NCBI RefSeq assembly: GCF_016618195.1
Contig: NZ_CP067099.1
Location: forward strand, 3,348,001-3,412,000
Length of the DNA stretch: 64,000 nucleotides
Reading direction: 5' to 3'
Origin: Providencia manganoxydans
GTDB taxonomy: Bacteria; Pseudomonadota; Gammaproteobacteria; Enterobacterales; Enterobacteriaceae
Shown: positions 28,316-37,846 of the stretch, in pieces
How the letters are laid out: each line of letters opens with the position of its first letter
Numbering within the stretch: position 1 is the stretch's first letter
Notes under the pieces: generated by a model
Seen by the model: the letters and a program-made list of their open reading frames with translations, nothing else
Database searches by the model: none
Told to the model about the DNA's origin: nothing
Translations under genes and position numbers: made by a program

Positions 28316-29503
28316 TCAAAGCCCTAAAGCATATTTCAGAGCCAATTTCTTCGCTTCACCAGCACGTTGAGCAGCCATTAACCCTAAGTTTCTTAACATC
28401 TTCAACCCCGGTAACTGTTCACTAAATGCCATATAAAATACATCCATACCCGCCTGCATGACTAAATTATCAGGCAAACGTCGGCGCTGATAACGTTTAA
28501 GTACCTCTAGTGAATGCCAAGCTCCCAGATACTCCTTTGCATGGGTAACGACTTTAAGTAAGCTGTCGACATCTCTGTAACCTAAATTCACTCCCTGCCC
28601 CGCTAAAGGATTAATGGTGTGCGCCGCATCCCCTACTAGCGCTAGCCCGTCAATCACATAGCGATTAGCATGATGACGAGTTAGAGGGAAAGCACCACAT
28701 GCGACCGCGTTGACCGCCCCTAAACGCTCAGGAAAAGCCTCTGTAATCGCCTCAGTCAACTGTTCCATTGACATTGATTGTAGACGGCGAATTTTTGCTG
28801 GACTGTCATACCAAACCAATGAGGCCCAATTATCATAAAGAGGCAAAAATGCTCTAGGCCCTGACGGAAAAAATTGCTGCCATGTTTTATCTTGTTGAGG
28901 TTCATCTGTTTGAATAGTGATTAACATACAAGATTGCCGATATTGCCAACCACGGCTCCCAATGCCTGCTAACTTACGCACTTGAGAATTTGCGCCATCG
29001 GCACCTATCACTAATTTAGTTTGTAGTTCACGACCATCATCCAGTGAAACAATCCACTCTTTTTGACTATTTGACTGATAAAGATGAGTGAGCTGAGCAG
29101 GACAAATACGCTCTAGATTTTTGTATTTTTGACACTCTTGCCATAATGCCAACTGCAAGACACGGTTTTCGACCATAAAACCGAGTTCTGGTAAACCTAA
29201 ATCATCTGCATCGAACAGCACGTTACTTCCCTGCTCTTCCCATGTTTCAAGCTGCCGATAAGGCGCACTGCGCATTGCTTCAACATGCTGCCAAGCACCT
29301 AATTGTTTAAGTAGGTCTACAGATGAACGACTAATGGCTGAAATACGAACATCAGGAGCACTATTCGCATCAAATGCTGTTGGTTCTGCTTTTTCTAGCA
29401 ATGCAACTCGCATGCCTTCTTGAGCAAACCCTAATGCTGCCGCTGCGCCAGTCATTCCTGCCCCAACCACGACAACATCATAATTTTCTGTTAGTTTATT
29501 CAT
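28316..29503 (-). CDS. ubiF: 3-demethoxyubiquinol 3-hydroxylase UbiF
   Basis: A 395-residue FAD monooxygenase (E. coli 391) for the C6 hydroxylation in ubiquinone synthesis. Rossmann motif VVVGAGMTGAAAALG near residue 10, the DG-type motif LVIGADGANSQVR near 165 and GDAAHTINPLAGQGVNLGYRD near 285 are the three signatures of the family. The C-terminus LGLMAAQRAGEAKKLALKYALGL closely matches E. coli. It is divergent from miaB, as in E. coli. Confidence 0.95.
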   Translation of the reverse strand: MNKLTENYDVVVVGAGMTGAAAALGFAQEGMRVALLEKAEPTAFDANSAPDVRISAISRSSVDLLKQLGAWQHVEAMRSAPYRQLETWEEQGSNVLFDADDLGLPELGFMVENRVLQLALWQECQKYKNLERICPAQLTHLYQSNSQKEWIVSLDDGRELQTKLVIGADGANSQVRKLAGIGSRGWQYRQSCMLITIQTDEPQQDKTWQQFFPSGPRAFLPLYDNWASLVWYDSPAKIRRLQSMSMEQLTEAITEAFPERLGAVNAVACGAFPLTRHHANRYVIDGLALVGDAAHTINPLAGQGVNLGYRDVDSLLKVVTHAKEYLGAWHSLEVLKRYQRRRLPDNLVMQAGMDVFYMAFSEQLPGLKMLRNLGLMAAQRAGEAKKLALKYALGL

Positions 29504-29838
29504 TACATTAGCTACTATTAACTGTTTGATTTACGTAGTGTACCGAAAAATTGTTACGCTAGCAGGGAATATCTCAACCTGAGACTCTGGTCACTGATGC
29601 TTCAATTGAATACAATACAGGTTAATCTTTAAAATAATGGGCGATAGTCTGTCTTTGAGGCCGCGTACCACATAGCCTATTCATCTCTAATTTAGGTTAT
29701 TTTGACATTTTTCATATCATAGAGTGATGTTTGTGATCAAAAATGCGTGCGCCTTCCCAAAACAAGATAAGACTTTGGATTTATGCACAGCATACTTCGA
29801 GCTGCTACGCACAATATAATAGTTTGAATTATAGCGGG
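29504..29838. promoter_or_regulatory. ubiF-miaB divergent gap, unique part
   Basis: About 335 bp without a gene. It must hold the ubiF promoter. A TTGACA occurs near 29701 on the plus strand, with no convincing -10 box at 17 bp. Confidence 0.35.
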
Positions 29839-29966
29839 TATATGCTTTAAATAATTCAATGTACAGTTAGGCGACAAGTGAATGAGTCGCTAGGAGCATA
29901 CATCAGTATGTGACTGGTGCGAATGAGCGTAGTCAACGACGCTGCAATTTGAAGTATGACGAGTAT
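29839..29966 (+). repeat. ERIC element, first of a tandem pair
   Basis: A 128-bp ERIC reading TATATGCTTTAAATAATTC through GAAGTATGACGAGTAT. Bases from TAGGCGACAAGTGAATGAG to the right end are almost identical to the second copy. Confidence 0.9.
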
Positions 29967-30092
29967 CTACTCTAAATAATTCGAAGTGCAGCTAGGCGAC
30001 AAGTGAATGAGTCGCTAGGAGCATACATCAGTATGTGACTGGTGCGAATGAACGTAGTCAACGACGCTGCAATTTGAAGTATGACGAGTATA
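29967..30092 (+). repeat. ERIC element, second of a tandem pair
   Basis: A 126-bp ERIC joined head to tail to the previous one and ending 55 bp before the miaB start. Over about 95 bp the two copies differ at one base (GAGCG against GAACG), so the duplication is recent or kept uniform by conversion. Confidence 0.9.
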
Positions 30093-30147
30093 CAACGCGT
30101 TTCGAAGTCCATTATACTAAGCCACTTCGAAAACACCGGATATAGAC

Positions 30148-31578
30148 ATGTCGACGAATAAAAAGTTATACATTAAAACTTGGGGCTGCCAGATGAATGA
30201 GTATGACTCATCTAAAATGGCATCATTGTTAGAAAGCACCCATGGCTATCAGATCACTGAAATTCCAGAAGAAGCTGACGTGCTCCTCCTGAATACTTGT
30301 TCAATCCGTGAAAAGGCTCAGGAAAAAGTTTTCCATCAACTTGGCCGTTGGAAATTTTTCAAAGATAACAATCCCGATATTATTATCGGTGTTGGTGGCT
30401 GTGTGGCGTCTCAAGAAGGCGATTTTATTCGCCAACGTGCACCAAGTGTCGATATTGTCTTCGGCCCACAAACCTTGCATCGTCTACCTGAAATGATTAA
30501 TCAGGTAAAAGGTACACGCAGTCCAGTCATTGACATCAGTTTTCCCGAAATTGAAAAGTTTGACCGCTTGCCAGAGCCAAGAGCTGAAGGCCCAACCGCT
30601 TTCGTTTCCATTATGGAAGGCTGTAATAAATACTGTACATTCTGCGTTGTTCCTTATACTCGCGGTGAAGAAGTTAGCCGTCCATGCGATGACATCCTCT
30701 TTGAAATTGCCCAATTGGCAGCTCAAGGGGTGCGTGAAGTTAACCTACTGGGGCAAAACGTAAATGCCTACCGTGGTGCAACCTTTGATGGCGACATTTG
30801 CTCATTTGCAGAATTGATACGTCTCGTCGCTGCTATCGATGGCATCGATAGAGTGCGCTTCACGACAAGTCATCCAATTGAGTTTACTGATGATATTATT
30901 GAAGTGTATGAAGATACGCCTGAGTTAGTCAGCTACTTACATTTACCTGTACAGAGTGGCTCTGACCGTATTTTAACACTGATGAAACGCGCTCATACCG
31001 CACTTGAATACAAGGCGATTATTCGTAAATTACGTAAGGCTCGCCCTGAAATTCTAATTAGCTCTGATTTCATCGTTGGCTTCCCTGGTGAAACCAATGA
31101 AGATTTCGAAAATACCATGAAGCTAATTGCCGATGTTAATTTTGATATGAGCTTTAGTTTTGTCTATTCCGCTCGCCCAGGTACACCAGCCGCTGATCTA
31201 CCTGATGATGTTAGCGAAGAAGAGAAAAAACAGCGCCTTTATCTGCTACAGCAACGCATTAACCAACAAGCAATGAGCTTTAGCCGTGCTATGTTAGGTA
31301 CAGTACAACGAATTTTAGTTGAAGGCCCTTCACGTAAAAACGTTATGGAGCTTTCTGGACGTACCGAAAATAACCGTGTTGTGAACTTTGAAGGTTCACC
31401 AGATATGATTGGTAAGTTTGTCGACGTTGAGATTGTTGATGTTTATGCCAACTCTCTACGCGGTAAAGTGATCCGCACCGAAGACCAAATGGGCTTACGC
31501 GTTAACGAATCACCAGCTTCCGTCATTGCACGTACACGTAAAGAAGATGAGCTTGGCGTTGGTCGTTACCAACCTTAA
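30148..31578 (+). CDS. miaB: tRNA-2-methylthio-N6-isopentenyladenosine synthase MiaB
   Basis: A 476-residue radical SAM methylthiotransferase (E. coli 474) that adds the 2-methylthio group to i6A37 in tRNAs reading UNN codons. The N-terminal MTTase domain has its three cluster cysteines in [22 protein letters not shown] and [10 protein letters not shown]; the radical SAM motif is CNKYCTFC near residue 157; a TRAM domain ends the protein. It begins the operon miaB-ybeZ-ybeY-corC-lnt. Confidence 0.98.
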   Translation: MSTNKKLYIKTWGCQMNEYDSSKMASLLESTHGYQITEIPEEADVLLLNTCSIREKAQEKVFHQLGRWKFFKDNNPDIIIGVGGCVASQEGDFIRQRAPSVDIVFGPQTLHRLPEMINQVKGTRSPVIDISFPEIEKFDRLPEPRAEGPTAFVSIMEGCNKYCTFCVVPYTRGEEVSRPCDDILFEIAQLAAQGVREVNLLGQNVNAYRGATFDGDICSFAELIRLVAAIDGIDRVRFTTSHPIEFTDDIIEVYEDTPELVSYLHLPVQSGSDRILTLMKRAHTALEYKAIIRKLRKARPEILISSDFIVGFPGETNEDFENTMKLIADVNFDMSFSFVYSARPGTPAADLPDDVSEEEKKQRLYLLQQRINQQAMSFSRAMLGTVQRILVEGPSRKNVMELSGRTENNRVVNFEGSPDMIGKFVDVEIVDVYANSLRGKVIRTEDQMGLRVNESPASVIARTRKEDELGVGRYQP

Positions 31579-31592
31579 CGATAGGATACTCA

Positions 31593-32663
31593 GTGACCGA
31601 TAAAAAACCGTTGCAAATCGCAACACAAGAGATCTTTCTAGAGCCCGCAGATAACCAACGCTTAATGAGCCTTTGCGGGCCATTCGATGACAATATCAAG
31701 CAGCTTGAGCGTCGCCTTGCGATTGAAATTAATCGCCGTGATAACCGCTTTAAGCTTTCAGGTAAGCCTCTTAATATCCAAGCTGCCAGTAAAATTTTAC
31801 GTCAGCTGTATGTTGAAACGGCACCGATACGTGGCGTTATCCCAGATGTTGACCCTGAACACATTCATTTAGCGATATCAGAAAGTCGTGTGCTAGAACA
31901 AGCAGCGGACAGTATTCCTGATTATGGCAAAGCCGTTAATATTAAAACCAAACGCGGTGTCATCAAGCCTCGCACACCTAATCAGGCACAATATATTGCG
32001 AATATCTTGGATCATGATATTACGTTTGGTATCGGCCCAGCAGGTACAGGAAAAACTTACTTAGCGGTTGCCGCTGCCGTTGATGCACTTGAACGCCAAG
32101 AAGTACGCCGAATTCTGTTAACGCGTCCAGCTGTTGAAGCCGGTGAAAAACTCGGTTTTTTACCCGGTGATCTCAGCCAGAAAGTTGACCCTTATCTGCG
32201 TCCATTATATGACGCACTGTTTGAAATGCTGGGTTTTGAAAAAGTCGAAAAACTGATTGAACGTAATGTTATTGAAGTCGCGCCATTAGCTTATATGCGT
32301 GGTCGTACACTCAATGATGCTTTTATCATCTTAGATGAAAGCCAAAACACCACTATAGAACAGATGAAAATGTTCCTAACCCGTATAGGCTTTAACTCAA
32401 AAGCCGTTGTTACAGGGGACATTACACAGGTCGATTTACCTCGCGGTAATAAATCGGGATTACGTCATGCTATTGAAGTCCTTTCCGACGTTGATGACCT
32501 CAGCTTTAATTTCTTCCACAGCGAAGACGTTGTCCGTCACCCTGTAGTGGCTAAAGTAGTTATTGCCTATGAAAAATGGGAAGAACAAGACAACAAACGC
32601 CGTCAGCAACTTAGGGAAGAACGCGAGCAACAAAAAGAGTTAGAAAAGCAGGAACATAATTAA
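31593..32663 (+). CDS. ybeZ: PhoH-like ATPase YbeZ
   Basis: A 356-residue PhoH-family protein (E. coli 346) with Walker A GPAGTGKTYLAVAAA near residue 150 and Walker B AFIILDESQN. Members are thought to be RNA-related ATPases acting with YbeY. The start is GTG at 31593 after AGGATACTCA. It lies 14 bp from miaB and abuts ybeY. The C-terminal tail is highly charged (Glu, Gln, Lys, Arg). Confidence 0.95.
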   Translation: MTDKKPLQIATQEIFLEPADNQRLMSLCGPFDDNIKQLERRLAIEINRRDNRFKLSGKPLNIQAASKILRQLYVETAPIRGVIPDVDPEHIHLAISESRVLEQAADSIPDYGKAVNIKTKRGVIKPRTPNQAQYIANILDHDITFGIGPAGTGKTYLAVAAAVDALERQEVRRILLTRPAVEAGEKLGFLPGDLSQKVDPYLRPLYDALFEMLGFEKVEKLIERNVIEVAPLAYMRGRTLNDAFIILDESQNTTIEQMKMFLTRIGFNSKAVVTGDITQVDLPRGNKSGLRHAIEVLSDVDDLSFNFFHSEDVVRHPVVAKVVIAYEKWEEQDNKRRQQLREEREQQKELEKQEHN

Positions 32664-33128
32664 ATGAGTGAAGTGATCCTCGATTTACAAATTGCGAGTG
32701 AAGAAACTGTAGGCTTGCCTAGCGAAGCGCTGTTTCAGCGCTGGTTAGAAGCGGTGCTATCTAAATTTCAACCACAAAGCGAGGTAACTATCCGTGTGGT
32801 TGATGAAGCAGAAAGCCACCATTTAAACCTGACATATCGAGGAAAAGATAAACCAACAAATGTGTTATCTTTTCCCTTTGAAGCACCTCCGGAAGTTGAA
32901 TTGCCACTACTGGGTGACTTAATAATCTGTCGTCAAGTGGTTGAGCAAGAAGCTCTGGAACAGCAAAAAACCGCAGAAGAGCACTGGGCACACATGGTTG
33001 TACATGGTTGCCTACATCTTCTTGGCTATGATCATATTGAAGATGATGAAGCCGAAGAAATGGAAGGATTAGAAACAGAAATTTTAGCCGAATTGGGCTA
33101 TGCTGATCCTTACCTTGCAGAAAAATAA
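32664..33128 (+). CDS. ybeY: Endoribonuclease YbeY
   Basis: A 154-residue UPF0054 protein (E. coli 155) with the zinc motif [11 protein letters not shown] near residue 112. It is a single-strand RNase needed for 16S rRNA 3' maturation and ribosome quality control. The ATG follows the ybeZ stop directly. The conserved Arg in [17 protein letters not shown] is present. Confidence 0.96.
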   Translation: MSEVILDLQIASEETVGLPSEALFQRWLEAVLSKFQPQSEVTIRVVDEAESHHLNLTYRGKDKPTNVLSFPFEAPPEVELPLLGDLIICRQVVEQEALEQQKTAEEHWAHMVVHGCLHLLGYDHIEDDEAEEMEGLETEILAELGYADPYLAEK

Positions 33129-33287
33129 TGACCCACAGTCTATTTTTATGCTAAATATTATCTAAGTAATAAAAGGGTTGTGTATTTTTGGAATATGCAT
33201 GGTGATGAAAGCCAATACTGGTAATTCACCATACGATAGCCGCAACCTTAACTAACCTATAATTTGAGGAATTTTTAATAAAACGCC

Positions 33288-34172
33288 ATGAGCGACGATA
33301 ACTCTTCAAGTAGTGACAACCCTGGTCCTAAGAAAGGGTTCTTTGCACTCTTAAACCACCTCTTTCACGGTGAACCTAAAAACCGTGATGATTTGGTCGA
33401 ACTGATCCGTGATTCGCAACAAAACGACCTGATCGATCCCGACACCCGCGATATGCTTGAAGGTGTTATGGATATTGCCGATCAGCGAGTACGTGACATC
33501 ATGATCCCACGTTCTCAGATCGTAACCTTAAAACGCAACCAAACCTTAGATGAGTGTCTTGATGTTATTATTGATTCTGCACACTCTCGTTTTCCTGTTA
33601 TCAGTGAAGACAAAGATCATATTGAAGGTTTGCTGATGGCAAAAGATTTATTGCCATTTATGCGTACTGATGCAGAACCATTCAGCATTGATAAGGTGTT
33701 GCGCCAAGCGGTTGTTGTTCCTGAAAGTAAGCGCGTTGATCGGCTCTTAAAAGAGTTCCGTTCTCTGCGTTATCATATGGCAATCGTCATTGATGAATTT
33801 GGTGGTGTTTCAGGTTTAGTTACCATTGAAGATATTTTAGAGCTTATTGTTGGTGAAATTGAAGATGAATACGACGATGAGGACGATGTTGATATTCGTC
33901 AACTCAGTCAACATTCATACTCAGTGAGGGCGTTAACCCAAATTGAAGACTTCAATGATGCATTTGGCACCAGTTTCAGTGATGAAGAAGTTGATACCGT
34001 TGGCGGCCTTGTTATGCAAGCCTTCGGTCACTTACCTTCACGGGGTGAGGTTATCACCATTGATGGCTATCAATTCAAAGTTGCCATGGCTGATAGTCGT
34101 CGGATTATCTTACTACATGTAAAAATCCCTGATGACGCACCGGTACCAACCTTAGACGAAGAAAAAAGTTAA
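33288..34172 (+). CDS. corC: CorC/HlyC-family CBS-domain protein
   Basis: A 294-residue cytoplasmic protein (E. coli CorC/YbeX 292) with two CBS domains (about 65-190, starting [12 protein letters not shown]) and a C-terminal CorC_HlyC transporter-associated domain (about 205-285, with [13 protein letters not shown]). E. coli CorC is linked to Mg2+/Co2+ efflux and, more recently, ribosome metabolism. The 159-bp gap before it holds no gene; TGAGGAA is the ribosome-binding site. Its stop overlaps the lnt start by 1 nt. Confidence 0.94.
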   Translation: MSDDNSSSSDNPGPKKGFFALLNHLFHGEPKNRDDLVELIRDSQQNDLIDPDTRDMLEGVMDIADQRVRDIMIPRSQIVTLKRNQTLDECLDVIIDSAHSRFPVISEDKDHIEGLLMAKDLLPFMRTDAEPFSIDKVLRQAVVVPESKRVDRLLKEFRSLRYHMAIVIDEFGGVSGLVTIEDILELIVGEIEDEYDDEDDVDIRQLSQHSYSVRALTQIEDFNDAFGTSFSDEEVDTVGGLVMQAFGHLPSRGEVITIDGYQFKVAMADSRRIILLHVKIPDDAPVPTLDEEKS

Positions 34173-35707
34173 TGAGCTTAACGTCATTTCATCAAAGTCA
34201 GTGGCTTAGGCTGCTACTGGCTTTAATTTTTGGAGCCAGTGGTACACTGGCTTTTTCGCCTTTTGACTTCTGGCCAGCCGCACTTCTTTCCATTCTATTC
34301 CTACAATTACTCACATTACAGCGCCCACCAAAGCAGTCTTTCTCGATTGCTTTTGCATGGGGCTTTGGCCTGTTTGGTAGTGGTGTCAATTGGGTCTATG
34401 TGAGTATTGCTGATTTTGGTGGCATGCCAGAAATCGTTAATGTGTTATTAGTCATATTACTTGCAGCCTATCTCTCTCTTTACACAGGCTTATTTGGCTA
34501 TTTACTTAGCAAATTTTTCCCTAATGCCACCGTATGGCGTTTAGTATTTGCTGCACCTGCGATATGGCAAATTACTGAGTTTTTACGTGGTTGGATTCTC
34601 ACTGGATTCCCATGGCTGCAATTCGGCTACAGCCAAATTGATGGTCCATTAAAGGGTCTAGCGCCAATTTTTGGCGTCGAGATGATGACACTAATCTTAT
34701 TCAGTATTAGTGGATTGATTGTTTTAGCGCTTGTACGCCGCAGCTTTATACCCTTTATTGCTGCCGCTATTCTTTTGTTTGCACCTTTATTACTCAAAAG
34801 TCTTCAATGGTATACCCCACTAGGATCTAAAACCACAGAGGTTGCCTTAGTTCAAGGAAACATCCCGCAATCAATGAAGTGGGAAGCTCGCCATTTACAG
34901 CAAATTAAAGATACCTATATTAAATTATCGAGTCCCTACATTGGTAAAGCGTCTTTAATTGTTTGGCCTGAGTCAGCGGTACCTTCTGTTGAACTCGATA
35001 ACCAAGCTTGGCTGAAATCGTTAGATACAGTCTTAGCAGAATCCAATACTAAGCTAATTACAGGTATTGTCGATGCTAAGCCTATTGATGGCAATTATAC
35101 GTATTACAATACAATCATTGTATTAGGTGATGATAAACCGTACCTCTATCCATCAAAAAATCGTTATAACAAGCACCATTTAGTTCCTTTTGGGGAATTC
35201 GTTCCACTAGAAGATATCTTACGTCCTATCGCGCCATTCTTTAATTTACCAATGTCAGGATTTAGCCGTGGTGACTATCAACAGGCTCAATTAGCTGTTG
35301 GCAATCTTCATTTAACCGCTGCAATTTGCTATGAAATTATTCTAGGCACTCAGGTTCGCGATAATTTCAAACCTGATAGTGATTATTTATTAACCATTTC
35401 TAATGATGCATGGTTTGGTAAATCTATTGGTCCATGGCAGCATTTCCAAATGGCTAGGATGAGGGCGCTAGAGCTCGGACGTCCGCTACTCCGCGCTACC
35501 AATAATGGCGTTACTGCTATTATTCGTGCTGATGGAACCGTTCAAGCTGAATTACCTCAATTCACTGCGGCAACTTTATCAGCCTCTATCACTCCGACGA
35601 CTGGTTTAACCCCCTATGCACGTTGGAGTCATTGGCCAATGTGGGGAACCGTTGTGCTATTTGGGCTATTAGCGCTATTCTTTGGCCGCCGTAAAAAAAT
35701 TAGCTAA
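34172..35707 (+). CDS. lnt: Apolipoprotein N-acyltransferase
   Basis: A 511-residue inner membrane enzyme (E. coli 512) that adds the third acyl chain to lipoproteins. Six or so N-terminal helices precede a nitrilase-fold domain in which the Glu-Lys-Cys triad is visible: [22 protein letters not shown] and [11 protein letters not shown] last membrane helix closes the protein. It overlaps corC by 1 nt (TAATG) and ends the operon before a terminator at 35713. Confidence 0.97.
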   Translation: MSLTSFHQSQWLRLLLALIFGASGTLAFSPFDFWPAALLSILFLQLLTLQRPPKQSFSIAFAWGFGLFGSGVNWVYVSIADFGGMPEIVNVLLVILLAAYLSLYTGLFGYLLSKFFPNATVWRLVFAAPAIWQITEFLRGWILTGFPWLQFGYSQIDGPLKGLAPIFGVEMMTLILFSISGLIVLALVRRSFIPFIAAAILLFAPLLLKSLQWYTPLGSKTTEVALVQGNIPQSMKWEARHLQQIKDTYIKLSSPYIGKASLIVWPESAVPSVELDNQAWLKSLDTVLAESNTKLITGIVDAKPIDGNYTYYNTIIVLGDDKPYLYPSKNRYNKHHLVPFGEFVPLEDILRPIAPFFNLPMSGFSRGDYQQAQLAVGNLHLTAAICYEIILGTQVRDNFKPDSDYLLTISNDAWFGKSIGPWQHFQMARMRALELGRPLLRATNNGVTAIIRADGTVQAELPQFTAATLSASITPTTGLTPYARWSHWPMWGTVVLFGLLALFFGRRKKIS

Positions 35708-35712
35708 TTCTA

Positions 35713-35740
35713 AGCTCCCTATAAAATTAGGGAGCTATTT
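35713..35740. terminator. Bidirectional terminator after lnt
   Basis: AGCTCCCTA and TAGGGAGCT form a 9-bp stem followed by ATTT; it sits between convergent lnt and the NAD-kinase-like gene. Confidence 0.7.
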
Positions 35741-35754
35741 AGCTGATAAGTAAG

Positions 35755-36678
35755 TTAGCCAATAAGCTGTCCTTGTGTTTTTGCAATTCCTATTGATGCA
35801 ATACATCCCGCATTAAAGCGAATAAAATCATCTTCAATACCATCAGAAAAAATCACACCATTTTCAGGCATTAAAGATTCAAGTTGTAACGGCAATTGTT
35901 CATCAATAGTCCCAAAAACTAATTTAACGCCAGTTGTGTTACTCGGAAATGGTTCACGAACGGTAAATTGTAATAGTCTATCTCCCCACGCAAATCCTTT
36001 TGTTAATGGATGATCATTCGTTCCCATAATTGCTTTAGCCCCTGCTAGAATCGATTGAAACCACCCTGTAGAGCCTAGTCCAGTTGAAACAATGATCCCT
36101 GAAGAAGATTGAAACTCTTGTTCACCGTTCCATTTCATAATATAACGCGCTGATGTATGACTTTTAGGACCAATAAATAAATCATTAACCGCTAACAATG
36201 ATTGCCCATCATTCGTTGTTGCTTGAGCAAAAGTCACGGATTTACTGGGCATTTTGTCTTGAAGTGTGCTCAATACGACATCATGTAACTGCCCAATTTC
36301 AAAAGGTAGTAACTTACCGTCCCAACGAGCTGGATCTGGATTAATTGCAATCACAGGTTGCCCATTTAAATACTTTAACGTATTTGCGACCAAGCCATCT
36401 TGTCCAATCACGATCACAATATCACGCTGTGAAAATTGATAACTAGGTAATAATGAACGCTCTAATAATTGAAATCTTCCTAGTGATTTAAGAATAGATT
36501 CCGCTTGTACTAACTGTTTTTGATAATGATCATGCTCCTGAAGATAATCATTCACTTCTACGTTATTATGTTCCAAATAAAATTTAGCTTGCGGCCAAGT
36601 ATTAAAGCGTTCAATCAGTTCTTGTAAACGAGTTTTACGCATAATTAATACAAAGCGAATATCATCTAGCCCTTTCAT
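35755..36678 (-). CDS. NAD-kinase-like protein of an NrtR-linked operon
   Basis: A 307-residue protein resembling the ATP-NAD kinase fold. In place of the usual GGDG motif it has GQDG at residues 92-95, keeping the key Asp. A TGxxST-like motif (STGLGSTGW, residues 198-206) corresponds to the substrate loop of NAD kinases. The N-terminal 80 residues look helical and unlike housekeeping NadK. Its ATG overlaps the stop of the SPFH gene by 4 nt, so the two are translationally coupled. It may be a true NAD kinase paralogue, a lipid- or sugar-kinase-like relative, or a sensor; the motif changes make the activity uncertain. Confidence 0.7.
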   Translation of the reverse strand: MKGLDDIRFVLIMRKTRLQELIERFNTWPQAKFYLEHNNVEVNDYLQEHDHYQKQLVQAESILKSLGRFQLLERSLLPSYQFSQRDIVIVIGQDGLVANTLKYLNGQPVIAINPDPARWDGKLLPFEIGQLHDVVLSTLQDKMPSKSVTFAQATTNDGQSLLAVNDLFIGPKSHTSARYIMKWNGEQEFQSSSGIIVSTGLGSTGWFQSILAGAKAIMGTNDHPLTKGFAWGDRLLQFTVREPFPSNTTGVKLVFGTIDEQLPLQLESLMPENGVIFSDGIEDDFIRFNAGCIASIGIAKTQGQLIG

Positions 36679-37697
36679 GCTTTAGCCCCTTTTTTGAACA
36701 TTTGGCTAAAAAGATCAGGAGAAATATTCAATTCACCTATTTTGCCTGCATTCTGTGACAGTGATTCAAACGCCATTGCCATTAACTGCTCCGGTGACAT
36801 TTTAGCTAAAGCCATCGCTTTTAAGTTTTCAACAGGTAACTCACGGTAAGCTTTCATTTTTGCTTCAATGGCATATGCATCAGCATCTGATTGCGTTTTT
36901 TGGTTTTCAACGCTTAATGTTACTAGTTCATGACGTTTTGCTTCCGCATTAACTTGAGCCGTAAGCCTTTCCTGTTCTATTTCAGCCTGTTCGCGCAATA
37001 GGGTGCGTTCATTTTCCAAACGAGCTTCTTCTATTTGTTGTTGCTTATTTTGTACTGATAAATCGGTTTCTAATTCAGCTTCTTTAATCATACGCTCTTG
37101 TTCCACAGAGAATTTTCGTCTCGTATAGATGGCATCGTCAGCTTCTTTTAATATTGATTCTCTGGCTTCGGCTTCAAGCGCTTTTAATGTTTCTGGAGAA
37201 GGTGTAATCGCAGAGATTGAAACATCAAGGATATCAATTCCTAATGTTTGTAATGCCGAATGTATGGCTAACTGCTCTGTCACTTTTGCCACTAATGCTT
37301 GGCTCATTAATAGTGCATTACGCATTGAACTTGACTGTATTTGAGCTTGGATCAGCGTTTGAGCACTGCGAACGACCCTATCACTGAGTTTTAATGGATC
37401 CTCAGAAGCATAAGATTTGCCATCTTTTGTCAGGCTATAATTCAGCACTTCAGCTGTTTTCTCAGGCTCACTAATCTGAAACGAAATTTGCCCCTGAATA
37501 CGTAGGCTTTGAAAGTCTGCTGTTTGTAAATTAAAAATAAATGGGGCTTCTAACGCATTCAATGGTAATGCAGCAATAGATGTGGTCGCTGAATTGTACC
37601 AAAAGCTTAACCCTTTCCCCTGTTTAATCACTTTTCCATTAACGGACTTGATAATAAACGTTGATGAATCTGCTTTAAAATAATTAATGTTTAACAT
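36675..37697 (-). CDS. SPFH/band-7 domain protein
   Basis: A 340-residue protein with an SPFH (band 7) domain at about 10-180 and a long charged alpha-helical coiled coil at about 172-285, rich in Glu, Gln, Ala and Arg, then an Ala/Met-rich tail. There is no N-terminal membrane helix or signal peptide, unlike most flotillins and HflK/C, so membrane contact would have to be peripheral. The start ATG at 37697 follows GAGG at 6-nt spacing; an upstream TTG is less likely. It is the first gene of a two-gene operon with the NAD-kinase-like gene, opposite an NrtR-type regulator. Confidence 0.78.
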   Translation of the reverse strand: MLNINYFKADSSTFIIKSVNGKVIKQGKGLSFWYNSATTSIAALPLNALEAPFIFNLQTADFQSLRIQGQISFQISEPEKTAEVLNYSLTKDGKSYASEDPLKLSDRVVRSAQTLIQAQIQSSSMRNALLMSQALVAKVTEQLAIHSALQTLGIDILDVSISAITPSPETLKALEAEARESILKEADDAIYTRRKFSVEQERMIKEAELETDLSVQNKQQQIEEARLENERTLLREQAEIEQERLTAQVNAEAKRHELVTLSVENQKTQSDADAYAIEAKMKAYRELPVENLKAMALAKMSPEQLMAMAFESLSQNAGKIGELNISPDLFSQMFKKGAKA

Positions 37698-37712
37698 AGT
37701 CAACCTCGTTAG

Positions 37713-37725
37713 TGTCTTTTTGACA
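37713..37725. promoter_or_regulatory. Putative NrtR-type operator 1
   Basis: TGTC TTTTT GACA, a 13-bp palindrome 15 bp upstream of the SPFH start codon. It is the first of three elements with identical arms between the divergent genes. Confidence 0.6.
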
Positions 37726-37737
37726 ATAACAAATTAT

Positions 37738-37750
37738 TGTCTTATAGACA
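37738..37750. promoter_or_regulatory. Putative NrtR-type operator 2
   Basis: TGTC TTATA GACA, same arms and same 5-bp spacer as operator 1, centre to centre 25 bp away. Confidence 0.6.
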
Positions 37751-37770
37751 CCAACATGTCAAGCAGTAAG

Positions 37771-37783
37771 TGTCTTAATGACA
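37771..37783. promoter_or_regulatory. Putative NrtR-type operator 3
   Basis: TGTC TTAAT GACA with one further matching pair outside (G..C at 37770 and 37784), centre 33 bp from operator 2. Three near-identical palindromes in 71 bp indicate a dedicated regulator, most simply the adjacent Nudix/winged-helix protein. Confidence 0.62.
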
Positions 37784-37808
37784 CAAATAATTTTTTAACG
37801 TATAATCT

Positions 37809-37832
37809 CACTTATCAATTAATCAATAAGTG
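37809..37832. promoter_or_regulatory. 24-bp palindrome before the NrtR-type gene
   Basis: Arms CACTTAT and ATAAGTG flank an ATTAAT core, symmetrical except for two CA steps. It lies 15 bp upstream of the regulator start, so it could be a second type of operator or a 5' UTR hairpin. Confidence 0.45.
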
Positions 37833-37846
37833 GTGGTTCTAACATC

